This document shows, piece by piece, positions 1 to 5,673 of a stretch of DNA of 6,839 nucleotides; the stretch's first letter is position 1, and each line of letters begins with the position of its first letter. The stretch comes from Desulfovibrio desulfuricans. Lineage in GTDB: Bacteria; Desulfobacterota; Desulfovibrionia; Desulfovibrionales; Desulfovibrionaceae. The position numbers and the translations under genes are program-made. The DNA is taken from assembly GCA_003251995.1 (NCBI GenBank), contig QKDT01000053.1, positions 1 through 6,839 of the forward strand. The letters run 5' to 3'. The notes under the pieces are model-generated. The model was given only the letters and a program-made list of their open reading frames with translations. It made no database searches and had not been told where the DNA came from.

Positions 1-1192
1 AAGCGCCAGCGCTTTCCTCGCAGCCAAAGCCGCAACGTCCATTGAGCAGGTAAGGCACAAACCATTTAAAGCCCACGGGAACCTCAACAACCGGGCGGCC
101 CAGGTCTTTGCCTACCCTGTCGAGCATGGCGCTGGTAACAAGGGTTTTGCCTATGCCGCGTTGGGCGGGCCATTCTCTGCGCGTGCGGAACAGATACCAG
201 GCGGCAACGCTCAGATAATGATTGGGGTTCATCAGCTCGTTGCGCGTCACAATGCCATGGCGGTCAGAATCCGGGTCGCAGGCAAAGCTCAGGTCAAAAT
301 GGTCGCGCAGATCCAGCAGGCGGCTCATGGCATAGGGTGAGGAGCAATCCATGCGGATTTTTCCATCCTTGTCGCAGGGAACAAAGCGGAACGTGGGGTC
401 CACTGCCCTGTTCACAACTTCAAGGTCAATGCCGTAGGCATCCGCAATGGGTTCCCACAGGGGCAGGCTTGCGCCGCCCAGCGGATCCACTCCGATGCGC
501 AGCCCCGATGAGGCAATGGCCTTCATATCAAGCACGCCTGCAAGATCCTGCACATAGCTGCCGATAAAATCGTATTCCGTCACCAGCGAAGAGGCCTGAG
601 CCGCGCGCAGATGGGTAAGCTTAACGCCCTTGTTGCCGTTTTCAAGGTAGGCATTGGCGCATTTTTCAATCTGGCTGGTAACTTCCGCTTCTGCCGGGCC
701 ACCATGGGGAGGATTGTACTTGAAGCCGCCATCCCTCGGGGGATTGTGCGAAGGCGTGATAACGATGCCGTCAGCCAGACCGTTAACGCGGCCCGCATTC
801 CATTTGAGTACGGCATGCGAGATTGCCGGGGTAGCCGTATACGCGCCACCTACGGCAATGCGCACGGTTACGTTGTTAGCAACCAGCACTTCCAGTGCAG
901 AGCGAAAAGCGGCTTCAGACAGCGCATGGGTATCGCCGCCAAGAAACAGCGGCCCATCAATGCCTTTGGCGGCGCGATAGTCACACACCGCCTGGGTGAT
1001 GGCGTAGATGTGCTCCTCGTTGAAGCTACACAGCACAGAAGTGCCACGATGCCCAGAGGTGCCAAATGAAACGCGCTGGGCCGCAACCGTGGGATTGGGA
1101 AATTCCGTGTAATACGCGCTCATGAGCGCGGGGATATTTTCCAGCTTATCAAGCCCGGGCAGATGCCCGGCATCGCTATGCACAACTGGCAT
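1..1192 (-). CDS. pgm: Phosphoglucomutase, alpha-D-glucose-phosphate specific (partial, 3' end beyond window)
   Basis: Cytosolic enzyme that interconverts glucose-1-phosphate and glucose-6-phosphate through a phosphoserine and glucose-1,6-bisphosphate, linking glycolysis to glycogen and sugar-nucleotide synthesis. I translated it by hand from the ATG at 1192; the frame stays open for 397 codons to the left edge, so the C-terminal quarter (family length roughly 545 residues) is missing. Visible motifs: TSGHRG at residues 45-50 near the N-terminus; the active-site phosphoserine loop TPSHNPPRDGG with Ser148; the Mg-binding loop DPDSDRHG with Asp306, Asp308 and Asp310; and the sugar-binding loop GCEESAGA at 390-397, ending exactly at the edge. 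The motif set and the phrase KYNPPHGGPA fit the bacterial Pgm branch rather than ManB/GlmM. The start is supported by a GGAGGA ribosome binding site 6 bases upstream. One small oddity is Cys391, where I recall Gly in E. coli Pgm (GGEESAG). The assignment is very secure. Confidence 0.95.
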   Translation of the reverse strand, partial: MPVVHSDAGHLPGLDKLENIPALMSAYYTEFPNPTVAAQRVSFGTSGHRGTSVLCSFNEEHIYAITQAVCDYRAAKGIDGPLFLGGDTHALSEAAFRSALEVLVANNVTVRIAVGGAYTATPAISHAVLKWNAGRVNGLADGIVITPSHNPPRDGGFKYNPPHGGPAEAEVTSQIEKCANAYLENGNKGVKLTHLRAAQASSLVTEYDFIGSYVQDLAGVLDMKAIASSGLRIGVDPLGGASLPLWEPIADAYGIDLEVVNRAVDPTFRFVPCDKDGKIRMDCSSPYAMSRLLDLRDHFDLSFACDPDSDRHGIVTRNELMNPNHYLSVAAWYLFRTRREWPAQRGIGKTLVTSAMLDRVGKDLGRPVVEVPVGFKWFVPYLLNGRCGFGCEESAGA

Positions 1193-1198
1193 TGATTT

Positions 1199-1203
1199 CC
1201 TCC
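1199..1203 (-). promoter_or_regulatory. Ribosome binding site of pgm
   Basis: On the minus strand the sequence reads GGAGG followed by AAATCA and then the ATG at 1192, a near-ideal Shine-Dalgarno at 6-base spacing. It fixes the start of the phosphoglucomutase gene. Confidence 0.85.
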
Positions 1204-1222
1204 AAAAAGTGGTGCTCTGCCA

Positions 1223-1251
1223 ACTATAGGCCTGATCGCGCATGGCTGCAA
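1223..1251 (-). promoter_or_regulatory. Putative sigma70-type promoter of pgm
   Basis: On the minus strand TTGCAG (1251-1246, 3 of 6 consensus positions) is followed after exactly 17 bases by TATAGT (1228-1223, 5 of 6). Transcription would start near 1216, giving a leader of about two dozen bases before the pgm ATG. The -35 box lies inside an imperfect inverted repeat (1244-1265). The site is in the only non-coding gap between the glycosyltransferase and pgm. It is predicted from sequence alone. Confidence 0.45.
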
Positions 1252-1297
1252 TGCAGGATGCAACCCTCAAAAGTATTATTGCAGCAATTTATGGCGG

Positions 1298-2323
1298 CTA
1301 GAGTTGTTTAAGACACAACTTTTCAAAAAATTTGCGGTGTTCTTGCAACTGTGGGTCGGATAGTTCGCTTGCAAGCATGCCGTAAGAAGCACGCACCAAT
1401 TCTGTGCGTTGTTCAAGCGATTGTTCAAGGCGTTCTTTATGCGTTTGTTGCGCGCACATTTCTGCCAGTATTTGCGTGAGGCTTACGGCGCGCGCGGTAT
1501 CCGTGTGGTGTTGGGCCACTGCCCTGCTACCTGCTTGCGCTATTGCGGCAAGCGCTTCAGGTTGCGCAAGTGCCCTGGCGGCAATAAGCGCTGCCGCGCG
1601 CGCATCGTTGCGCGGATAGGTGGGCAGAATTTCTTCACCTGCAACAAACAGATCATTCAGACCGTTGCCGCAGGTTTCTGTGAGCAGGGCCGCGCCGCAG
1701 GCCATCGCTTCAAAACAACGAAAATTCACTTCTGAGGCAGCAGTCTGGTTAAGAACAATGCGGCTGCGTGTAAATATGGGCTTATAGTCGCCAGAAACTG
1801 CCACTAGCGGGTGCAGCGAGCGAAAAGCCTTAAGAAACGGCGCACGATCCGGGTTGTTCTTGTGGCCCAGCGTTCCCACAAAAGCCACAGGAATATCCCG
1901 TGAGGCAAAATCCCCCACGGGTTCCACAAGCAGCGGATAAAAAAGCGGAAACCAGCGCGCCGGTATAGCCTCGCTTGAAAAAAGCTCCACGTAGTCTTTC
2001 TGCGCCACAAGTGTTGTGTCAAAACCATTGGAATACGGGATGTGCCAGGGGTTGCAGTACGTATCAATGGAATACCGCACCGAGGGCCAGGGGGCATTTT
2101 CCGGATCAAGTAGTTGCGGCATGTTGCCGTCAGCGCAGCAAAACAGCGCATCAGGCTTGAAGCCAAGGGAGTCAAGGCGGTACAGCAGTTGCCGCACCGT
2201 GTATGGGTGGGGGCTGGGAATGTCGGCATCAGAAGCCGGATGCGCCGTGAGAACGTGGTGCCCCAGTCGCTTGAGTGCGGCAGCCAGATATGGCCCGCCA
2301 ATGCTGAGTATGCGTAGGCTCAT
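1298..2323 (-). CDS. CgeB/YkvP-like GT-B fold glycosyltransferase
   Basis: 341-residue soluble protein, probably a cytoplasmic enzyme transferring a sugar from an activated donor; donor and acceptor cannot be read from the sequence. The N-terminus RILSIGGPYLAAALKRLGH (4-22) looks like the first strand-turn-helix of a GT-B Rossmann half. The middle (about 145-200) holds VAFVGTLGH and then VSGDYKPIFTRSRIVLNQ. The C-terminal signature VNFRCFEAMACGAALLTE (199-216) followed by GLNDLFVAGEEILPTY is typical of the CgeB-type glycosyl transferase domain (Glyco_trans_1_2 family). The tail from about 290 to 336 is rich in Gln, Glu, Leu and Arg and probably forms a coiled coil. No signal peptide or membrane segment is visible. 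The ATG at 2323 is the only reasonable start, since the first beta strand begins at residue 3, yet no Shine-Dalgarno precedes it: a terminator U-tract ends 7 bases upstream. Proteins of this type often modify cell-surface polymers or proteins in sulfate reducers; that role here is inference. Confidence 0.85.
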   Translation of the reverse strand: MSLRILSIGGPYLAAALKRLGHHVLTAHPASDADIPSPHPYTVRQLLYRLDSLGFKPDALFCCADGNMPQLLDPENAPWPSVRYSIDTYCNPWHIPYSNGFDTTLVAQKDYVELFSSEAIPARWFPLFYPLLVEPVGDFASRDIPVAFVGTLGHKNNPDRAPFLKAFRSLHPLVAVSGDYKPIFTRSRIVLNQTAASEVNFRCFEAMACGAALLTETCGNGLNDLFVAGEEILPTYPRNDARAAALIAARALAQPEALAAIAQAGSRAVAQHHTDTARAVSLTQILAEMCAQQTHKERLEQSLEQRTELVRASYGMLASELSDPQLQEHRKFFEKLCLKQL

Positions 2324-2330
2324 GGGTAAT

Positions 2331-2363
2331 AAAAAAAGGGCTGCCCCGTTGAGAGGCAGCCCC
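2331..2363 (-). terminator. Rho-independent terminator of the S1/htrA operon
   Basis: On the minus strand an 8-bp perfect GC-rich stem (GGGCTGCC, 2362-2355, with GGCAGCCC, 2345-2338), with a 9-base loop, is followed by seven consecutive T (2337-2331). It begins about 15 bases after the protease stop codon and is a textbook intrinsic terminator. Its U-tract ends only 7 bases before the glycosyltransferase ATG, so it also occupies that gene's leader. Confidence 0.92.
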
Positions 2364-2377
2364 AGTTGTTATGCTTG

Positions 2378-3805
2378 TTATTTGCTCAGACTTACAGTTC
2401 TGAAGTATACATCGCCTCGCCGCGAAATCTGCAACATGACGGCACCACGGGCGGCGCCTTCCTCGTTGACGATCTTCGACAGTTCAGCCGCACTGTGAAC
2501 AGGCTTGAGGTTGGCTTTGAGAATTACGTCGCCGGGGCGAAGGTCCGCTTCAGCAGCGGGCTTGTCAGGGTTGACGTCAAGGATGACCAGCCCTTCGTTT
2601 TTCTCAATCTTGAGGTCGCGGCGTTCTTCATCCGTCAGCGAACGGACAGAGATACCGAGCAAGCCTTCACTCTTCTGCTTATGATCCTTGTCGCCCTGTT
2701 CGCCAGACTGCGAACTTTTACGTTCGCCAAGCGTAACAGTCAGGTCGATGGTTTTGCCATCGCGCCAAACCGTTATTGCAGCCTTGCTGCCAGGGGCTTT
2801 GTCAGCAATCACACGCAGCAGGGCCGCAGAGTCTTCAATGGCCTTGCCATCAACAGAAACAATGATGTCGCCTGCTTTCATGCCAGCCTTGGAGGCCGGT
2901 TCGCCTTCCATAACGCTGCCCACAAGTGAGCCTTTGGCCTCTTTGAGACCAAGCGCCTTGGCGGTGTTTTCTTCAACATCCTGAATACCAACGCCAATCC
3001 AGCCACGGGTGATTTTTTTGCCCGACTTGATCTGGTTGATAATCTTGGAGGCCATGTTGCTTGGGATGGCAAAGCCAAGGCCCTGCCCGCTGGCAATGAT
3101 GGCTGTATTGATGCCGATCACCTGCCCGGACATGTTCAGCAGCGGGCCGCCGCTGTTGCCGGGGTTGATTGAGGCATCCGTCTGCAAGAAGTTGTCAAAG
3201 GGGCCAGCGTGAATGTTGCGGTTTTTAGCCGAAAGAATACCCGCTGTCACCGTATGATCAAGGCCAAAGGGGTTGCCAATGGCCAGCAGCCATTCGCCCA
3301 CTTTCAGCTCGGCAGAGTCGCCGAACGTAAGGAAAGGCAAGGATTTATTGGTTTCAATCTTCAGCAGGGCAAGGTCGGTTTCTTCATCCGCGCCAACCAG
3401 CTTGGCTGTAACAGCCTCGCTTTTGCCCGTGCTCTGATCAAGGGTTACGCGGATAACATCCGCATCTGCAACCACATGATTGTTGGTAACGATATAGCCG
3501 TCAGCGGAGACAATGAAGCCGGATCCCAGTGACTTTTGTTTCATCTGGGGGCGCTTGCCACCGCGTTTGCCGCCAAACTGATCAAAAAACTTGTCGAACC
3601 CTGGCGGCATATTGCGGAACATTTCCCCCATGAGATCGTCCTGGTTGCCGCCGTTGGCCTTCCGTTCCGTACCGATATTTACGACTGCCGGGCCGCTTTT
3701 GGCCGCCAAATCGCTAAAGTCGGGCAGGTTCGCTGCCTGGGCAAGCTGCGATGCCGCGAGAAAGGTCACGGCAAGCATGGCTGCAAGACATTTTTTTATC
3801 ATCAT
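2378..3805 (-). CDS. degP: Periplasmic Do-family serine endoprotease (HtrA/DegP/DegQ)
   Basis: 475-residue ATP-independent serine protease and chaperone that degrades or holds misfolded envelope proteins. Residues 1-24 form a Sec signal peptide (basic MMIKK, a hydrophobic stretch, likely cleavage after AQA at 22-24), so it acts in the periplasm. The trypsin-like domain carries the full triad: His110 in TNNHVV, Asp144 in DLALLKI, Ser218 in NPGNSGGPL. PDZ1 spans about 270-360 (GWIGVGIQDV, then AGMKAGDIIVSVDG) and PDZ2 about 382-470 (LLGISVRSL, then ADLRPGDVILKANLKPV), joined by a hydrophilic charged linker (361-381). The region between the first strand and the active-site His (about 48-92) is Gly/Asn/Lys-rich with no cysteines, unlike the disulfide-bearing LA loop of E. 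coli DegP, so DegQ is an equally fair name. AGGAG at 3817-3813 lies 7 bases before the first of two adjacent ATGs. It follows the S1-domain gene by 14 bases and ends at a strong terminator. Confidence 0.95.
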   Translation of the reverse strand: MMIKKCLAAMLAVTFLAASQLAQAANLPDFSDLAAKSGPAVVNIGTERKANGGNQDDLMGEMFRNMPPGFDKFFDQFGGKRGGKRPQMKQKSLGSGFIVSADGYIVTNNHVVADADVIRVTLDQSTGKSEAVTAKLVGADEETDLALLKIETNKSLPFLTFGDSAELKVGEWLLAIGNPFGLDHTVTAGILSAKNRNIHAGPFDNFLQTDASINPGNSGGPLLNMSGQVIGINTAIIASGQGLGFAIPSNMASKIINQIKSGKKITRGWIGVGIQDVEENTAKALGLKEAKGSLVGSVMEGEPASKAGMKAGDIIVSVDGKAIEDSAALLRVIADKAPGSKAAITVWRDGKTIDLTVTLGERKSSQSGEQGDKDHKQKSEGLLGISVRSLTDEERRDLKIEKNEGLVILDVNPDKPAAEADLRPGDVILKANLKPVHSAAELSKIVNEEGAARGAVMLQISRRGDVYFRTVSLSK

Positions 3806-3812
3806 GGAAAAG

Positions 3813-3817
3813 CTCCT
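3813..3817 (-). promoter_or_regulatory. Ribosome binding site of the HtrA gene
   Basis: AGGAG on the minus strand lies entirely in the 14-base gap between the S1-domain stop (3822-3820) and the protease ATG (3805). Spacing is 7 bases to the first ATG and 10 to the second (3802), which favours the first. The tight packing implies translation of the protease from a shared mRNA. Confidence 0.8.
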
Positions 3818-3819
3818 GG

Positions 3820-5289
3820 TTACTTATTTTTCAGAGCCTTTTGCAAAGCCTGTGCCATGATGTTCATTCCAGACCCACTGTTGGAGCTGCCGGCGGTCGC
3901 ATGCTGCTTCCAGGCCTTATCTTCAGCGGGTTGTGCGTTTTGTTCGCCTTCAGGGGCAAGGCTGATGCGGCGGGCGGCGGTGTCCAAATTTTGTACAGTA
4001 AGGGTAACGGCGTCGCCCTTGTCCAATTTGCTGTACAGCTTGCCCTGCTTGGAATTTTTGATAACGCCTGCGGGCAGCAAACCGGTGATGCCGGGGGCAA
4101 GCGTGATGAACAGGCCGTAAGGCGTGCGGCTTTCAACCGTGCCGTTAACCGTTGAACCAACAGCAAACTGCTGGGCGGCTTCCTTCCACGGGTCGCCTTC
4201 CGCATCGCGCAGGCTCAGGGAAATACGGCGGTTTTCAAGATTGATTTCCTTAATTTTAACGGAAACAATCTCGCCAGCGGCAAGCACGTCTTCAGCCTTG
4301 GCAACGCGCTTTGTCCACGACATTTCAGAAATATGCACAAGGCCTTCAATGCCGGGCAAAAGCTCAACAAATGCGCCAAAGGGAGCGAGGCGCACAACCT
4401 TGCCCGATACCACCGTGCCGGACTCAAGCCTGGTGGTCACATCCTGCCAGGGATCGCCCTCGGCCTGCTTGCGCGAAAGGGAGATGCGCACATGACCCTT
4501 GCTGTCCTTGCTGATGGAAATAACCTTGGCGCGCACGGTGTCGTCAAGCGACACGGCTTCGTCAGGAGCGCCCACCCGCGACCAGGAAAGTTCGGAAAGG
4601 TGGATCATGCCTTCAACAGAAGGAGCCAGTTCCATAAATGCGCCAAAGGCGGCAAAACGCGTGATCTTGCCTTCAACCATATCGCCGGGCTTGAGGTTTT
4701 CAAGCAGTGCGTCGAGCTGTTCGGCGCGTTCGCGCTCAACAATGGCGCGGTGCGAAACCACAACATTTCTGCCGCGGTTTTCAACACGGATAACCAAAAA
4801 CTGCATGCTGCGGCCCACAAGCTCGGTGGCGTCTTCAGACGTAGGCACGCCGATCTGGCTGCCAGGGCAGAAGGCTTGTTTGCCAAGCACATCCACAGTG
4901 TAGCCGCCCTTGCACGCTGCGGTAACGCGGCCTTCAACCGGCACGCCAGCATCGCGGGCTTCTTCCAGCGCGGCAACGCCACTGCCACTCATGGAGCGGG
5001 AAAGGCGGATCTCTTGCGAAGAGACGCCCGTAACCCACGCTTCGAGGCTGTCGCCGGGCTTAACGCTTTCATTGCCCTCGGCATCAAGAATGTCTTTGCG
5101 GTCAATGATGCCGTCAACCTTAATGCCCACGTCCACAAAAACGCTGTCGCCAGTGATGGCAATAACAGTACCGGTCACTTTTTGACCGGGCTGCAAGCGG
5201 TTTGAAGCGGTTTCGTGGGCCGCCAGCATGGCGGCAAAATCCTCAGCGCCTTCCTCCGACATGGAGGGTGCGAACTTATCCTCGGTCAT
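3820..5289 (-). CDS. S1 RNA-binding domain protein with five S1 repeats (ribosomal protein S1-like)
   Basis: 489-residue cytosolic protein built of five OB-fold S1 domains at about 34-99, 115-183, 201-273, 290-361 and 376-445. Domain 2 contains GGYTVDVLGKQAFCPGSQ (128-145) and RNVVVSHRAI (174-183), the pattern of the second, ribosome-contacting repeat of bacterial S1. Domains 3 and 4 have AFGAFMELAPSVEGMIHLSE (213-232) and the matching PFGAFVELLPGIEGLVHISE (303-322), classical RNA-binding S1 repeats; each is followed by AEGDPW (276-281, 363-368). Domain 5 is more divergent (YGLFITLAPGITGLLPAG). The C-terminal tail (about 446-489) is low-complexity and ends in a short basic helix. Canonical S1 in proteobacteria has six repeats and about 560-575 residues, so this is either a shortened S1 or, more likely, a paralogue; the sequence cannot settle which. 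The start at 5289 has AAGGAG 10 bases and AGGA 5 bases upstream. It is the first gene of an operon with the HtrA protease. Confidence 0.9.
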   Translation of the reverse strand: MTEDKFAPSMSEEGAEDFAAMLAAHETASNRLQPGQKVTGTVIAITGDSVFVDVGIKVDGIIDRKDILDAEGNESVKPGDSLEAWVTGVSSQEIRLSRSMSGSGVAALEEARDAGVPVEGRVTAACKGGYTVDVLGKQAFCPGSQIGVPTSEDATELVGRSMQFLVIRVENRGRNVVVSHRAIVERERAEQLDALLENLKPGDMVEGKITRFAAFGAFMELAPSVEGMIHLSELSWSRVGAPDEAVSLDDTVRAKVISISKDSKGHVRISLSRKQAEGDPWQDVTTRLESGTVVSGKVVRLAPFGAFVELLPGIEGLVHISEMSWTKRVAKAEDVLAAGEIVSVKIKEINLENRRISLSLRDAEGDPWKEAAQQFAVGSTVNGTVESRTPYGLFITLAPGITGLLPAGVIKNSKQGKLYSKLDKGDAVTLTVQNLDTAARRISLAPEGEQNAQPAEDKAWKQHATAGSSNSGSGMNIMAQALQKALKNK

Positions 5290-5299
5290 AGTTTTCCTG

Positions 5300-5305
5300 C
5301 TCCTT
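5300..5305 (-). promoter_or_regulatory. Ribosome binding site of the S1-domain gene
   Basis: AAGGAG on the minus strand, 10 bases before the ATG at 5289; a second AGGA (5298-5295) sits 5 bases before it. Either could pair with 16S rRNA, and together they support this start. Confidence 0.65.
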
Positions 5306-5334
5306 ACAAGCTGGGCTTATTGCTCAAGTCCGCC

Positions 5335-5363
5335 ATATTACGCCATCCTCACAAGGAAAACAA
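5335..5363 (-). promoter_or_regulatory. Putative promoter of the S1-domain/htrA operon
   Basis: On the minus strand TTGTTT (5363-5358) and TAATAT (5340-5335) are separated by exactly 17 bases, giving a start near 5328 and a leader of about 40 bases. The match to sigma70 consensus is modest (3 of 6 and 4 of 6). A better -35-like TTGACC lies at 5379-5374 but has no good -10 at the right distance. The -35 overlaps the palindrome ACAATTGT (5360-5367), which could be an operator. Confidence 0.3.
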
Positions 5364-5663
5364 TTGTCTTTTTGGTCAAGAATTTTCCGCATTGCCCAAC
5401 CAGCACTGAATTAATTTTATACAGGTGGATATTTTTTGTGCAGCTTGCTGGTTTTCGGGGGATTTTGCCACAGTATTTTTGCCAAATTTTAGCCGAGCAA
5501 GGCACTATGTCGGGGGGCATGCCCCTGCCCTGCCGTTTCATGGGCTCAGCCACACGCATTGGCAAAAGCGTGCTAGGGCATGATGGCGGATTACTCTTTA
5601 TTCCCATGTCATCTGCCTGTATCCTTCGTGCATATATATGGATAGCGGCTGGCAATCTTATCC

Positions 5664-5670
5664 AGGGGGA
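5664..5670 (+). promoter_or_regulatory. Ribosome binding site deciding the methyltransferase start
   Basis: AGGGGGA lies 3 bases before the ATG at 5674. The in-frame upstream ATG at 5638 is preceded only by AT-rich sequence with no Shine-Dalgarno, so 5674 is preferred although the longer frame adds 12 codons. Confidence 0.6.
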
Positions 5671-5673
5671 AAC

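Larger units (their letters stand above)
5290..5673. other. Divergent intergenic region between the S1-domain and methyltransferase genes
   Basis: 384 bases without a convincing gene; open frames crossing it on either strand have no recognisable motifs and mostly run antisense to the flanking genes. The part next to the S1 gene (about 5335-5420) is AT-rich and holds a putative promoter and the palindrome ACAATTGT (5360-5367). The middle (5461-5525) holds two direct copies of TTTTGCCA 14 bases apart (5463-5470 and 5477-5484) and the perfect 12-base palindrome GGGGCATGCCCC (5514-5525). I see no clear promoter for the methyltransferase, although TATATA-type sequence occurs at 5632-5639. Confidence 0.6.

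Noticed and set aside
1..1192. Plus-strand open frames (for example 337-567 and 611-1069) as genes
   Set aside because: The opposite strand carries an uninterrupted phosphoglucomutase with all catalytic motifs, so these are shadows.
2366..2929. Plus-strand open frame opposite the 3' half of the HtrA gene
   Set aside because: Antisense to the PDZ domains, with no domain features and no Shine-Dalgarno; a shadow.
3536..4120. Plus-strand open frame spanning the S1/HtrA junction
   Set aside because: Overlaps two confidently identified genes antisense and has no coherent domain signal.
4333..5205. Long plus-strand open frame (290 codons) opposite the S1-domain gene
   Set aside because: It runs antisense to a gene with five clear S1 repeats, shows no recognisable motif and is rich in Asn, His and Ala as expected from reading the opposite strand of such a gene.
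5556..5575. Possible sigma54 promoter (TTGGCAAAAGCGTGCT)
   Set aside because: The GG and GC dinucleotides are 9 rather than 10 bases apart and the -12 element is poor.
5638..5673. Upstream ATG giving the methyltransferase 12 extra residues
   Set aside because: No Shine-Dalgarno before 5638, while AGGGGGA precedes the ATG at 5674; the extra residues look non-conserved.
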